Assembly (NCBI RefSeq): GCF_958298935.1
Contig: NC_084922.1
Span: forward strand, 7,318,501-7,382,500
Direction of reading: 5' to 3'
DNA from: Phragmites australis
Taxonomy: Eukaryota > Streptophyta > Magnoliopsida > Poales > Poaceae
Length of the DNA stretch: 64,000 nt
Shown: piece after piece, positions 1 to 12,545 of the stretch
Layout: every line of letters begins with the position of its first letter
How positions within the stretch are numbered: position 1 is the stretch's first letter
Position numbers and translations under genes: made by a program
The notes under the pieces: generated by a model
The model's input: the letters and a program-made list of their open reading frames with translations, nothing else
What the model was told of the DNA's origin: nothing
Databases searched by the model: none

Positions 1-2945
1 ACTAGAATAGTTCGCACTATCTTGTGGTCCATTATGCCCCCCATATGACATGCCTTTGTGAGGATGGGGCACCATGGTCCTCATCCTATGTGGTATATGT
101 AAACTGATTCTCACCACTGAACTGCACGGGAGCAACGCAGAGGATGGGCGTGGAGGAGAACCGCCTCCCTGATTGTCATCGTCACCACTATCTATCTTTA
201 AGCTGCTGTTATTAGACTCTTGGTAAGTTGAGCTCTTTGAAGCACTATACATGTTCTTATTGCTTTGCACTTGTCTTTTGCCCTTACCCTTAATCTTCTT
301 GCTCTTCTTTGGATGCACAAATTGCTTCTTCCTCTTTCTCGTGTGTGTGTCACCTACCAATTTAGCAGCCCATTGTGATAGTGTATGTTGCAAATTTTGT
401 GGATTCACTATGTCTATCACCATGTGAGTTGGTAGGAGTATGTCATTGTCTGTGTCCTCCTCATCAAGCTCTGGGGCAGCATTTGATCTACTGATCTCCA
501 TCCAGTCCTAGAGCGGATTGTTTCATTCAATATGAGCTCCATAAGCCGCTGAAATGGATCATCATCAACAGTCGATCTGATGCCTACATCCAAATTATTC
601 TGTATTCTCGGGTTGTATTTTACATATACCAACTTATGAAGCTTCTTGTAGAATAACCGGTTGTGAACTTTCATGTGGATAAATGCAAATGTACTCTAGT
701 TCCTCTCACACCCACTAGATAAAGCGCACTAAGACACTAGGCGCCTGTCAAGCATCGTTAGTGTAGGTGCAGATGAACCAAACATAGACTAGCATTGTGT
801 TGCAAGTAGGTAAAGTGATCTAATGTTTAGAAAAGTAGATAAATAGATGTAACAGTTAGATATGTCAACGCAATTCGTACAAGGTGGAGTCCTGCTGTCA
901 CATGCCATTCGTGAATTGAGCAGACAAGCGAATGACTGAGACTTTGTCCAATACATTTCAACCTCATTAAGTGCTTCAATGGCAGTACTAACATCGGTCA
1001 TCCTCTCGAATGTATCCCGGAGATCTTCTAACAAGGTTGGACTCATGCCATACGTGTAGTGCGTCTGGGGATTCAATGTGGCCGCTGCAAGTTGATGATC
1101 AAAGTATTAGTACCATAAGCATTAATACAATAAGAATGTAATTGGTAAGAGTGTATCACCGGCATTCAAGTAGGTCCCATTCGTTATATCATACATTCTA
1201 TGATCGACAACTGTCATGAACTTTTCAAAGGTATCCCTATCATTGTGATACAACGAATCGTACTCATACTTGACAATATTGTATCTCATGAGCACCTCAC
1301 TCAATATCGGCACCTTGTCTTGATCAGCAAATCAGAGGAAGACATACAATGGTTAAACGGAATTGACAACCATTTTAAGGTTGTGCCACCATTTTAAACT
1401 GGATGGGAAACCATGTGTGTATCTCACAATGTGATAACCCATGTAGCGAGACTACTGCAGGTAACTAGATGCTATCCATTGTATGAACCTATCCTTTTGG
1501 CATAAAAAGCTTTCAAGAAATAGATAGTTTGTGCTAAATCTTGTGGTATTTCACCTCACCAACTCTCCACCAATCGCGGTCTTCATCATTTCATGGAGCT
1601 TTGAATGATTGTACAGCCATCGCGATATGGACCTTTTACTTTGAATGACAATATCGTGATCTCTAAATGCACCAATTAATTTCAATATTAAATTTATCAT
1701 ATGCGCCACACAAGGCTGCCCACGATAGCAGGATACTCCATTCTGAGAACCTAACATGTCTTCTTATAGTTGGACCCGTTATCAGTCATGATCTACACAA
1801 TATTTTGTTGCCCCACATCATTGACCACTATTCTTATCTCCTGCATAAACGAATCAACCAAATAAATATACAACAATTGCAATACTAAGTTAACAACGTA
1901 GCACAACAATGTACCTTGTTTAAATACTTGTTATCTTGGTTGTAGCCAGTCATATCTACGGACTTGTGAAATAACATACAACCATTGCAATATAAAAGGA
2001 AATTAATAATACTCATGTGCGTCGGTCCAGTCCAAGAATCACACATGATGGTCATACCATACTCTGGTCATTCTAGCTTCCACCTTTCAAATATCTTCTT
2101 CAATGCACTCTCATTCTCGTCCAAATACTTACCATCTATATTCCGGTTAGTTGGAGATGAGACACCCTCTCTTGTTATACAACAGATGGTCATAAGTCAA
2201 AAAGAAAAAAAAATATGATAAAAATAAATTTCATTATAAACTTTATTACTTACCCTATTTCTATGTTTGTTTCACTGCAGCCACAAATAATGTGTTGTCT
2301 GCTCTTCTATCAAAAATACCTGAAGTGTGAAAAAAATTGGACCATGCCAAACAAAGAGCTGCCTTTGCATTCTTTCTCTTCGCACTCCATGACCCGGTGT
2401 CAGTCCTCTGCTGCATAGGAGCTTTTGTTACAGCAACATTGTAATTCCTAACACTTGGTGGTGGCTCTCTGATTGAAGATGTCATCCTAAACATCCTCTT
2501 TAACACAATGCCTCATATGGCATTTCCACTATCACCTCCATGCTCGTAGGACTCATATGCCCTCCTCCTGAACTCTTTCTCCTCCCTAAACTGAGCCATA
2601 ACACGCTGCACCTGTTTCTCTTTCGTCTTCTCATTATCACTTGTCAAATCTACCTAAACTCTTGCTGACTCTTGCCTCCGAAACCTCTCCTCAAACCTTC
2701 CCTTCCTCTTATCTCTTGCTCTATCAGCTCACACCTGAATTAATCACGCACATCTGGAGGCACCCTATCACAATATATAATATTCGATCCATGCCCTACC
2801 AAATGTTCTTTCAACCTTATGGAACCACCGCCTTTCTTTTCCTTATTGCAGTAATTACACCTAAACTCCGGGGCCAAATTGTCCCCGTATTGCCATACCA
2901 CATCTCTATCCACCATCGATTACTGCACAACCACATATATCATCC
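1..2945 (-). pseudogene. hAT-superfamily transposase remnant (BED finger, DUF659, dimerisation region)
   Basis: Decayed transposase reading right to left and running off the left edge. A BED-type zinc finger lies near 2745-2910: the reverse frame gives VWQYGDNLAPEFRCNYCNK and then KEHLVGHG, which supplies the CxxC and H residues. Around 1551-1757 the frame reads CVAHMINLILKLIG and ends in ELVR, matching the DUF659/hAT core. Around 417-720 it reads FAFIHMKVHNRL then KLHKLVYVKYN, the hAT C-terminal dimerisation block. A stop replaces the Trp expected just before that block (CERN*STF, near 695). A Lys/Ser-rich tail follows towards position 1. hAT transposases cut and paste DNA in the nucleus; this copy has many stops and frameshifts and cannot be functional. 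Termini and TSD were not found. Confidence 0.8.
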
Positions 2946-4188
2946 TATTAGCACTCCACAAATTCCAACAGCGAGTAAACATTGAGTCAAACTAAGTATT
3001 AGGTGCTAACCAACGCTATCAGACACTAACCAACCCTAACAACCTAAAAATGAACCATAACCGACACTAACCACTTTGAACTAACCCTAACCAAGCATAA
3101 CACATTTCAACCAAGCGCACATCATTTAAAACTGACCGAATCTGGTCGATAACCAAGCGAATCACACAATAAATCAACCGCATCGACGCCAAACCACACT
3201 AGCGAGCTCCTACTAGCCGTAACCGACCTATTTACGCAAGACATCGCTCGGGTTTAGTGACTTACCACCCGCACAGCTTCGGTTACCATTGCGATGCGCT
3301 CGGTCGCTAGACGCGCGAACTTCCCCATGCGCTCGGTTACCACTCCAATGTGCTCGGTTACCGTCTTTCCTGACCGATTTCTGACATTTCTCCTCCAGAT
3401 TGCCTCGGCTACGCGGCGGATCTGGCAGAGCTTGCGGTGGAGGCGACGTTTTTGCTGTAGCCGAAGTGATGAACACAGATTTTTTGCTATGGCCGAAGGG
3501 GATAAGCCAGGAAGTCTTATCCCATTGAGTTAGGCCGAAATGGACTGTTTGCACTGTGCATTCGGCTCGTTTCGGACTTTTTGTTTTTTCGGCCTTTTTC
3601 CAATGTTACAATGCTTTAGCACATATTTCTTGATGCAAACATCAATTTTCTAAAAAAAATTTCATAGATAGTCTTATAATTGCCTCTAGTTTTTTATGGA
3701 ATTTTTTCTATTTTTTTTAAATCCGATTTGAATTTTTAATTCAAATTTGATAACTGTTCGTATTTCGAAATCAGCTCGGAGCTGTACGGCCAGTTATCGC
3801 GAATTTGAGGCTGTAACCGTCTAATTTTGAAACCCTGCCTGAGTGTCGTGCATGGTTCAGTAAGTCAGTAAGTCAGAATCTGTACTTGCAAAGTGGCAGT
3901 GGATTCCTATACTCGAATTTGGAGCTCTTGTGTTGTCTTTCAACAGTGCTCTTCAATAGCTCTCCCAAGTACTTGTTATTTCTCGATCAGCAAAAAATTT
4001 TGAAGTTCAGAACAGATAAATGGGTGTTCTGTCAAAAAATCATATATTTGTGCCAGCGGGAGTAGCATGCTTGGCTGAGCGCGCAAAACGTAGCTTGTTT
4101 GCTGATACGCATGCAGTGAAAACCATGGCAGTCAAATGCGGATCCGGGGGCTGGGGGCTCCGGTCCCCCTACTACTTCACACTCAGTA
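2946..4188. other. hAT 5' flank and intergenic DNA
   Basis: No conserved gene seen. An open reverse frame at 3228-3554 contains an imperfect repeat of NRAH-type residues, caused by a repeated ATGCGCTCGGTTACC-like segment at about 3290-3365. It may belong to the 5' leader of the hAT gene. A Mutator-type arm relic (listed separately) lies at about 3640-3745. The rest is unremarkable AT-rich sequence. Confidence 0.4.
3640..3745. repeat. Relic of the Mutator-like inverted-repeat arm found at 15.0-15.9 kb
   Basis: Read on the reverse strand, this stretch contains AAACTAGAGGCAATTATAAG followed by a T-rich tail. That matches the arm of the element at 15042-15854 (AAACTAGAGACAATTCTAAG) in sequence and order. 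It is probably a decayed fragment of the same family. Confidence 0.5.
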
Positions 4189-4193
4189 AAAAC

Positions 4194-4419
4194 CGTTGAG
4201 AAATCGTTATTATCGGGTGTAGTTTAACAATTTTTTTAAACAATTACAAAAGGAAATATAAGTGTTAGAAAAAATTGTCTATTCTTTATTTATCTGTGTT
4301 TACAATGAGAGGTACTGCCCTATATATATAGTACCAAAAATCCCTAAGAAATATAATCGAATATTTTAAGAGATTGAGACGGACCCACATTCGATTGTGA
4401 AACTCCAAATTTCCTAACA
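4194..4419 (-). repeat. 3' LTR of the Copia element
   Basis: On the reverse strand it begins TGTTAGGAAATTTGGAG and ends near TTCTCAACG, where the terminal A has mutated (plus-strand start CGTTGAGAAATCG). It aligns along its length with 10823-11034: TTGAGAAA near the left edge, TATTCTTTATTYATCT, ACATTCGATNGTGAAACTC and TTTCCTAACA near the right edge. Confidence 0.9.
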
Positions 4420-4430
4420 CTCCCCCTTAG
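4420..4430 (-). other. Polypurine tract of the Copia element
   Basis: The reverse strand reads TCTAAGGGGGAG immediately before the TGTTAGG start of the 3' LTR. This is the expected position and composition of the primer for plus-strand synthesis in a Copia element. Confidence 0.85.
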
Positions 4431-4661
4431 ACACTTCTCACGAAATACATATGTCTCATTAAAACTCCCAAAATCCAATAGGAAAAATTGAAAGAAAGAG
4501 TATATAACCCGCAACATGGTTACACGAATTGTCTCGTTAAAAACCTTAACCTGAGAAACTTAAAGAAAACTCATGTAAAGGAAAAAAGAGTATAATCCAC
4601 CTAAAATACTTCATATAATCTTCATAATTAACTTTGGAGACTTAATCTTTTTGACTAAGAT

Positions 4662-7600
4662 TTAATTATTAATACCAGTATTATTTTGAAAATCTCCCCC
4701 TGAAATGTGCAACTCTCTAAACCTCATCATCCCAATGCCACGAACACATCTTTTAAAATTAGATGCAGGGAGAGACTTAGTGAATAAATCTGCAAGATTT
4801 TCACATGACTTGGTATGCATTACCTTTATTTCATTCAATTTATGTAATTCATGAGCATAAAAGAACTTGGGATTGATATGCTTCGTTAAGTTGCTTTTCA
4901 TATATCCTAATTGCACTTATCTTCATAGATAATAGTAGAGGTGTTAGTATTATTCAAACCACATGACTGCTGGATATGATTGATCACTCTTCTAAGTCAT
5001 GCGCATTCCCGTGCGGCTTCGTATAAAGCTATTATTTTCGAGTGGTTCGTCGAAGTAGATACAAGATTTTGCTTCGACGATTTTCAGGATATTGCAGTTT
5101 CACCGCATAAGAAAACATAGCCAGTCTGTGATTTCGCTGTATGCGGGTCTGACTGGTACCCAGCATCTGCGTATCCAACAAACTTAGATCCTGATTCTTT
5201 GTGTAGAACAGGCCTAGATCTTTGCTACTTTGTAAGTAGCGCAGAATATCCTTCAAGCCCTTCCAATACCTTTTAGTTGGCTCTGCACTGTATCGTGCAA
5301 GTATGTTTACTGCAAACTCTATGTCTAGCCTAGTGCAATTAGCCAGATACATCAGCACACCTATTGTACTTAAGTATAGGAATTCCGGTCCCAATACTTC
5401 CTCCCCTCTTCTCTAAGTCTATAGGGATCTTGATCTGCTTGCAATGATCTTTCAAGTATGGAGGTTTTAGCGGGAAATGATGTTTCAAAATCAAACTACT
5501 GTAACACCTTCTGAGTATAGTTTGACTGATGTACAAAGATTTCATCTGCTACATGCTCTAGCTGCAAGCCCAAGCAAAATGTGGTTCTACCCAAATCTTT
5601 CATTTCAAGTTCAGATTTTAAGTAGGAACTTGCTTCTTCTATATCTTCCTTTGTACCAATGATATTCAGATCATCTACATATATTGATATTATGCAAAAT
5701 CCATTATGGTACCTTCTTATGAATACACAGGGACAATCCGTGCTATTTGTGTAGCCTCGTTTTCCAAGAAATTCACTCAAACGATTGTACCACATTCTAC
5801 CTAACTGTTTTAACCCATACAATGACTTCTTCAATTGTACACTATAAAGATGTCTATTTCCACTATCCTGATTTAACAATGGTATTCCTTCAGTTACCTT
5901 CATATAAATGATCGAATCTAGGCTCGCATAAAAGTATGCGGTCACAACATCCATCAATTTCATTTTCAACTCCATATTGATTGCTATTGAGATTAAATAT
6001 CTAAAGGTAATGCTAAGGTTTCTTAATAATCAATGCCTGGTTGTTGAGTGAAACCTTGTGCCACTAGTCGTGCTTTATACCTCACAATTTCTTTCATTCC
6101 TCTTACGAACAAAAATCCACGTATATCCGTCTGGATTAATGTCGGGAGGTGTGCAGCATACTAGCCCGAAAATCTCTCTTTTGTTCAGGAATAACAGTTC
6201 AGCTGTTATTACCTTCTGCCAGTCTTCCCAATCTGATCTCATTCTACATTCAGCGAGCGATACAGGCTCAGGATCATGATCTATGGTTGTGGTAATTTTA
6301 TTTGCGAAGTGTGTGTCGACTATTGTGGTTGCTCTATTCCAGAATTCCCCTAAATTCACATAGTTTATTACTATTTCATTATAGGCTGCATTTTTAGGTG
6401 CTTCTTCATCTTGCTCTTCATAATTTCTTACTATTAGAGCAAGGTCCTTTAGCTTATCAGCTTCGATTTCAGCGTACGTATTTTCGTTAGTTCCTTCCTG
6501 CGTGGGAAGATTCAAATCTGGTATACCTACTTCCCGAGATTTCATACCATTATCAGGTCTCAACTGGCTCCCCTTCTTTTTCCTTTGCGGCACTTTTGCG
6601 ATCAGCTGTGGTAAGCTCTCATTTTCCATCTTCGTCGGATGTCTCCGGCTATTTGGGACTTGAAAAACAGAATTTCTTGTCGTTTTATTATTTTTCGGAG
6701 CTCCTAAGACAAGATGAGGGGTACCTTCTTTTGGTACTTTCACCCTCTCCGGTGCATTGTGTGCAGGCACATGTGACTTAGTCACGCTCTTCAAATCACA
6801 AAAATGATCAGGCAGATTGTTTGCTAATTTCTACAAATCGATAATTTTCTGTACTTCACCATTTGCTTCACTAGTGCGAGGATCATGTGCCGCAATTCCT
6901 TCAGCTTACCATATAATTTCCCGATATTTTTCATCCAAGAGTATATTTCCTCCCCCTAATGACGGAAAATTATTTTCATCAAAAATGCAATCAACGAAGT
7001 GGGCCGTGTGCAAATTTTCAATTGTTGGTTCTAAATATCGGATTATGGATGCAGTCTCATAACCGACATATATTCCAACTTTCCACAAAGGTCCCATAGT
7101 GGTTCGTTGTGGCGGCGGTATTAGCACATAAACCATATATCCAAATTTGCGTAAATGAGAAATCTTCGGAATTACCCCTTGCATTAGGTGCATAGGTGAC
7201 TGTTGTAGGAGGATGGTCTATAATTAGTGAGAGCTGCTGTATGTAAGACTGCGTGTCCCCAACATGTAGCAGTCAAATTACAGTGCTGCAATAAAGGTCC
7301 AGCAATGAACTTTATTCTCTTTATTAGCACTTCGGCTAGTCCATTCTGAGTGTGGATATACGGTACATAATGTTCAACTTTAATTTCCATACTAGTGCAA
7401 TAATCATCGAATGCTTTAGAAGTAAATTCACCAGCATTGTCCATTCTGATGGATTTCACGCGATGATCTAGAAAATTATTCCTGATTTGTATGATCTGCG
7501 AGATCAACTTTGCAAAGGCGTGATTGCGGGTAGATAATAGACATACATGCGACCACTTCGAGGATGCGTCTATTAATACCATAAAATACCGAAATGGGCC

Positions 7601-8300
7601 AGAAAGCGGCTAAATAGGACCACAAATATCCCTTGGATTCGGTCCAGGAATGCAGGGATTTCATCTTGTACCTTCAAAGTAGATGATCTTATTATTAATT
7701 TTCCAGTAGCATATGCAGGACATACAAAATCTTCATGATTCGAAAATTCTTCACATTTATGCCATGACCTTGTGAGTTAGTAATTATGTTTCTCATCATT
7801 CTAAGACCAGGGTGACCTAACCTATCATGCCATAGGGAGAATAATTCTGCACTACGAAACACAGTCTTCAAGATAGTGAACACTTCAAGTGCCCTAATGC
7901 GAGTGTAGTACAAGTCACTGCTTATGGAGAGAAGTTTTTCTAGTATTCTCACTTTGCTATCACACTTAGTGATGTGTAGGTATTTTTTACCATCTTCTTC
8001 ACCAGTTTCTACATGGAAACCGTTAGCACGAATGCCTTTAAAACTTAAGAGATTTCTTGTAAATTCAGGGTATAACAGTGCTTCCTCAATGTGTGAAGTA
8101 GTTCCCATAAATAGTATGACTGTGGCTTTTTCAGAACCTACTATGTATTTATCATTTCTAGTGACAGTCATCACCTTTTCAGAGCTATTTTTAATAGACT
8201 AAAAATACATATTTTCTCTTAAGATGGTGTTTATGGTTCCACTATCCATAATACACACTTCCTCCATGTGGGTGCCACACATATTCTATAATAAAATATT
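4662..8300 (-). pseudogene. Copia pol remnant: protease, integrase, reverse transcriptase, RNase H
   Basis: Broken polyprotein. The protease active-site DSG is at 8238-8246 (frame MDSGTIN). Next come the GAG-pre-integrase block (LWHDRLGHPGLRMMRN, near 7800-7850) and the integrase core with DNAGEF at 7424-7443. The RT follows, with YGLKQLGRMWYNRL near 5770-5830 and the catalytic YVDD at 5670-5681. The RNase H/C-terminal part contains GVLMYLANCTRLDIEFAVN and ends with NLADLFTKSLP and a stop at 4662. Several in-frame stops and frame changes separate the segments (for example near 7600, 6800, 5490 and 5030), so no complete enzyme is encoded. The first coordinate is the terminal stop; the upper limit is approximate. 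Confidence 0.88.
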
Positions 8301-8429
8301 CAATCATTCATATGCGAGGAAGTATTGAAAAAATATTGTTTGCAGCTAAGATTTCTCTTCTAGAGCTTACATTTATTCATTCAATCCACCTAAATTCAGC
8401 AACTAATTGAATGGCTAATTACTCTAATT

Positions 8430-9520
8430 TTAGAAAGAGTCTGCAAAATATCTGGCCACTTTTGCTTCAATGGCTTTCTTTTTCACTTCATTCTTCATGG
8501 CATCTTCTATGACAGTGGGGGAGGGCAAAGTAGAGGTCTCCGCATCCTTCATTGGGAGGTCCTTTACTGTCATTGCGGGAGCATCATCAACTTCCATGTG
8601 AGATGCATCCCTTTCAACTTTGACTTCTTTGTCCTCTTCCATCCCCACTGCAATGGTGAGGTGTGCTTCTGGCTGCTCTTTTTTCTTTTTCCGGTATGCT
8701 TCCACAACGTGCTTTGGTGCTTTGCAGATTCGAGACTAATGACCCCAAACACTGCACTTATAGCATGTCTGGTTCTGCTCACCATATGGTTTGACTTTTT
8801 TCTTTGTCTTACCATTATCATCACCAGGCTTGACTTTGTCTGCCACCACTTTCTTTACTCCCTTCAACTACTTCATATTATGATTCTTGCGCGCTTTGAA
8901 AGAGCTGTGATTGACTTCTAGACCACTGCTCTTCCCTTGCAGCTGGGATAAAAAGTTATTTTTTATGACTTCGTCATGAACTTCATGGAGTTGCAACATA
9001 TCAATCAATTCAAAATACTTCTTGTAATTTGATTGACGGTGATTGAGTGCGGATTCTACCGCATTTGGGTGGAAAGTGGAGAGAGTCTTCTCAATTTTCT
9101 GCTCTTCTGTGATCTCTTCCCACAAAGACACAGTAGTGTGCAAATGCGGTGCAGCGAGGAGTTGTACTCTCTGACATGCTTATAGTCACAGAAATGGAGC
9201 CGGACCCATTTTTGCTCTGCGAGAGACTTGATGGTGTACTTTAGACGCTCAAAATGCTCCCGCAGTGCGTCCCATAGTGCCATAGTGCTAGTCATTACCA
9301 TGTATTCATCCTTCAAAGTGGGAGAGAGATAATGGCGGAGAAAATAAAGTGCCTGATCATTCTCATCTTCCGTAGGAACAATTATACTACTTGTTCCCAG
9401 ACCAATTCCAGCGTGGAGCCTTTTTGCTCCTAGTACAATCCAAACATCCAATACCCAAGTGAGATAGTTGCAGCCATCAGCACTCAGCTCAGTGAACTCC
9501 TTGTTCATAATGCCAGCCAT
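8430..9520 (-). pseudogene. Copia gag remnant with broken zinc knuckle
   Basis: The start ATG at 9518-9520 opens MAGIMNKEFTELSADGCNYL, a typical Copia nucleocapsid N terminus with the conserved Y-L-T-W pattern. The middle part is the helical UBN2-like gag domain. Near 8735-8790 the frame gives CYKCSVWGH, a stop, then SRIC: a CX2CX4HX4C knuckle interrupted by TAG where Trp is usual. The region after it is Lys/Glu-rich (8430-8705). Frame changes near 9060 and 8870 break the gene. Gag would form the particle that packages element RNA. Confidence 0.82.
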
Positions 9521-10822
9521 CTACATATTTAAATGATGCAAGTATTACTACTAGTAAAATTGCTTCTTGTTGCTAAATTGGATTGCTGAATTTTTTTTAT
9601 ATTTTCTATGCTATTATGTGAATATTACTAAATTTAAATGCATTACAGGCAATTTAAACAGTAAAAATAACATAGAAATAAAATACTGTATAATTGCTAA
9701 AAACATATGCAAAATTCAAATTTTAGGAGTACTTTTATACAGGAAAAAGTACTTTCGAGATTTTCTGCAAAGTCCATAGGTTTATACGCAAAATTCCAAG
9801 ATTTACGTAATTTCCAGAAACCACATGATCTAATTTGCGAAATTTCGGCATACCCTTTTTTTTCTATTTCTATTTGACCGGCTGGCCTAACCCAAAACGC
9901 CCTTCCATTCTTAAGGGGTGGCGGCGCGTACGGGCAGGCCGGCGGTGGCACATGCAGGCACGGCGGGCATAGCAGTTCAGCGCGGCCTATGCGCGTAGCG
10001 AGTTTGGCACTAGGATAAGGTGCTATTCACGTGGTGGATCGGTTGTGTGCTGCATGCACGTGGATAGGCATGACTTATTTCATGTTGCATACATGCATGT
10101 GGATCATCACGGCATCACGTGGAGATGGCCTGCTGGTGGATACATGCGGCTTTTGCACAGAGGCACGGCCACAGGGACGGCAGGGCCCTCGGCCATGCGG
10201 AACGGCAGTGGCATGGCGCAAAACTACCGGCCTGTAGGGCTCCCAGCCGAGGACCGAACCACAAACAACGCTAGAACAGCAGCGGTGGAACACGGCCACA
10301 CCAGCGATTAATGCTGCGACGACAACACGCCATGCCTCATCAACAGATCAACACGACAGACCGGTGACCAAAATCCAAAGAACAGAAAAAATGGTAGCGG
10401 AGTTCAACGCCAGCGCGGCAATACAGAGCCAAAGACACATCGGTTGAACTCAAGGAAATATAGATCGATGACAGCACGCCATGCCGGCCGTTCAAACGTG
10501 GCTATTACATACAATTCGTGATTTAGCAAACATATCAATTCCATAAAACAATCTATTTGCTCAGCATACACATACTGTTCAAGTGATTCACTACGGTTCA
10601 TACGTTGCAATTTCAAATCTTTTTGACACAAAATAGTAGTAGCTAGGGTACGTACCGAATTAATTGTACCTTTTAATTCTTGCGAACGATTTGTACCGCG
10701 TAGGGCATATAAGCTAGATCAAAGACCTGTCCGCTTGATGTCGATACCGATGCAGTGCAGATTGGTCGTAGGTAGATTCGTTTCGCTAATTTGATCTCTG
10801 ACAGAGCTTCGTGCTGATAATG
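9521..10822 (-). other. Long 5' leader of the Copia element
   Basis: About 1.3 kb between the 5' LTR and the gag start. The LTR-proximal end (about 10806-10822) reads CATTATCAGCACG on the reverse strand, the expected site of the tRNA primer; which tRNA is not clear. Part of the leader (about 9890-10320) is markedly more GC-rich than the rest of the element and has short open frames on both strands without recognisable domains. It could be captured or inserted sequence. Confidence 0.55.
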
Positions 10823-11034
10823 TGTTGAGAAACTGCTGCTACCGTGTGTAGTCCAGCGATCTCTCTGAAATAATTGCAAAAAGAGACACAAGCGTAGGAA
10901 AAAAGTTATATATTCTTTATTCATCTATGTTTATAATGAGGGGTTTTGCCCTACAAAAATAAAAGATAGAATTGAATATTTTAAAAGATCAAGATGAGCC
11001 TACATTCGATGGTGAAACTCTAGGTTTCCTAACA
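10823..11034 (-). repeat. 5' LTR of the Copia element
   Basis: The plus-strand edges are TGTTGAGAAACTG and TTTCCTAACA, matching 4194-4419. It keeps TG..CA ends and is followed directly by the TSD AAAAC at 11035-11039. Confidence 0.9.
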
Positions 11035-11117
11035 AAAACCTCTCTAAGTATCTTAATATTTTTTTATGGATTAGAGAGAAAAAGAAAAAATGAAAGAAAG
11101 GAAGAACAAGATAATAA

Positions 11118-11914
11118 AGTTAAAATCCAGACTCTCTCGACCCTTCTTCCTCTTTCTCGTCACTGTAGCGGCGAGAGGTGAAAAGGAGACGAACTCGATC
11201 TAGAGCCATCCTCTTGGATTCCTTCTTCTCTGGCGACTCACTGGTGCTTGGAGACGGAGGGAAACCGGGAGTTTTGGCTGCTGGTGTAAATACCCATCTA
11301 TAGTTAGTAGATCTAGATAGGTTAGGATTTTTATCCTTCACAACTTATCGTCGGTTAGGGTTTTTATCTTCCTTAGTTCTCTCTGATGTCCATGCTGCTT
11401 ACGGATTTCTCCGGTGAGCTCCAAGTTGCTACAACGTGATGAGAATGGGTTGGATTTTCGTCTATTTTTTGGGTTTTTTTGGTTACCTTGTCTACAGGCT
11501 TTGATTCGTCGGCAAGGGAAGTGACTTTTGGGCCTCCAGCGGTGAACTCAAGCTGGAGGTACCAAATCCTATCTTTCGCGAAGGAGAAATTGTCACGGCC
11601 AGTCATCATTGCCGGTGTATTTAGCAATGCAAAGGTTCGTCGATGCGTTGTGGTGTTTAAAATTTTTTATGGGTGGTTTGGAATTTAACTTCTAGCTACA
11701 TTCTAGACGCTCTTCTCCGTCGGACTCCAACGCGGCGATCTGAGGAGGGTCAAGTTGTTCGATGGTCATGAAGTCGCTAAAGAGAAAGATGCTATAGAGA
11801 ATCTATCAAGGGCTTTAGTGTAATTTTCTTTTTCATCAACGACCCTTAGCAAGAGGTGAACTTTCAGTTATCAATAAAGTCTAGCCCGTTCTAAAAAAAA
11901 TGATGAAGTTAAAA
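11118..11914 (+). mobile_element. Poly(A)-ended retroposed segment (processed retrocopy or LINE/SINE-type)
   Basis: The segment about 11127-11905 is flanked by direct repeats AAGTTAAAA (11118-11126 and 11906-11914). The right end has AATAAA (near 11873) about 20 bases before a run of 8 A, the layout of an L1-mobilised RNA copy. The body contains short open frames on both strands (reverse 11373-11627, forward 11479-11688) but no domain I recognise. It lies about 80 bp outside the Copia 5' LTR. The source gene is unknown; a truncated non-coding LINE tail is the main alternative. Confidence 0.55.
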
Positions 11915-11994
11915 GAGGAAAAAGAAGAGAGAGTAGATGAGCCTCTATCTAATTTTTAGGATAAAAATAGATCGATTACGCATGAAATCAAATT

Positions 11995-12545
11995 TGGATA
12001 GTACGATTTACTATATTTTAATCTAAATGTGAATACGGATCCGGATATTCTCGAATACGAATACGAATCGGATAGTTCGAATACGAATCCGCATTCAGAT
12101 ATCTACTCGATCTTCGAAATTCAGATCGAAAATTTAAATTTTTGAAAAAAATTGACTGAAATTTGATAAAATTCAACTGAAATTTGTTCTAATTTGATTG
12201 TTCCGGAATTTTAGAAATTTTGTTCAAAATTCATGTTAGAAATTTAAATTTTTGATCAAATTTAACTAAAATTTGATGAAATTTGACTGAATTTTTTTTT
12301 CAATTTGATTGGGTTAGAATTTCGTTCATATATGAAATTTCTAAAATTTTAGCAAAATTTGGTTCCCTGGTTGGCGGATACGGATACGAATCGGATATAT
12401 CTCGAATTCGGATATCCACATTTGAATCCGAATCTCAAAAACGAATTCAAATATTTCCATTTTAATATCCATTTAAAAACAAATACGAATATATTCATAT
12501 TCATATTTTAACAAATACAAATCAAATAATTCAAATTTCCTACCA
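11995..12545. repeat. Repeat-rich AT sequence with GGATACGAATCGGATA motifs
   Basis: Repeated short words such as GAATACGAAT, CGGATACGAATCGGATA and AAATTTGAT/AAATTTGACTGA recur in both orientations. This is a simple-repeat-like tract of a kind common in grass intergenic DNA. I cannot assign it to a class and see no coding frame. Confidence 0.5.

Larger units (their letters stand above)
4194..11034 (-). mobile_element. Complete but inactivated Ty1/copia LTR retrotransposon
   Basis: Two diverged LTRs (4194-4419 and 10823-11034) bound an internal region read right to left in the order gag, protease, integrase, reverse transcriptase, RNase H, which is the Copia order. The flanks 4189-4193 and 11035-11039 are both AAAAC, an exact 5-bp target-site duplication, which fixes the boundaries. 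A polypurine tract abuts the left LTR at 4420-4430. LTR divergence and many stop codons mark it as old. The distance from 5' LTR to gag (about 1.3 kb) is long relative to its short LTRs. Confidence 0.92.

Noticed and set aside
2641..2985. 114-residue forward frame
   Set aside because: It lies opposite the BED zinc finger of the hAT transposase; the reverse frame is the meaningful one.
3000..3110. Telomere-like CTAACCCTAACC words
   Set aside because: Only a few scattered imperfect copies, no run of the plant heptamer, so not an interstitial telomere.
4218..4419. A shorter Copia LTR starting at TGTAGTTTAACA (4218) and TGTAGTCCAGCG (10847)
   Set aside because: Homology continues further left, and only boundaries 4194 and 10823 give the exact AAAAC target duplication.
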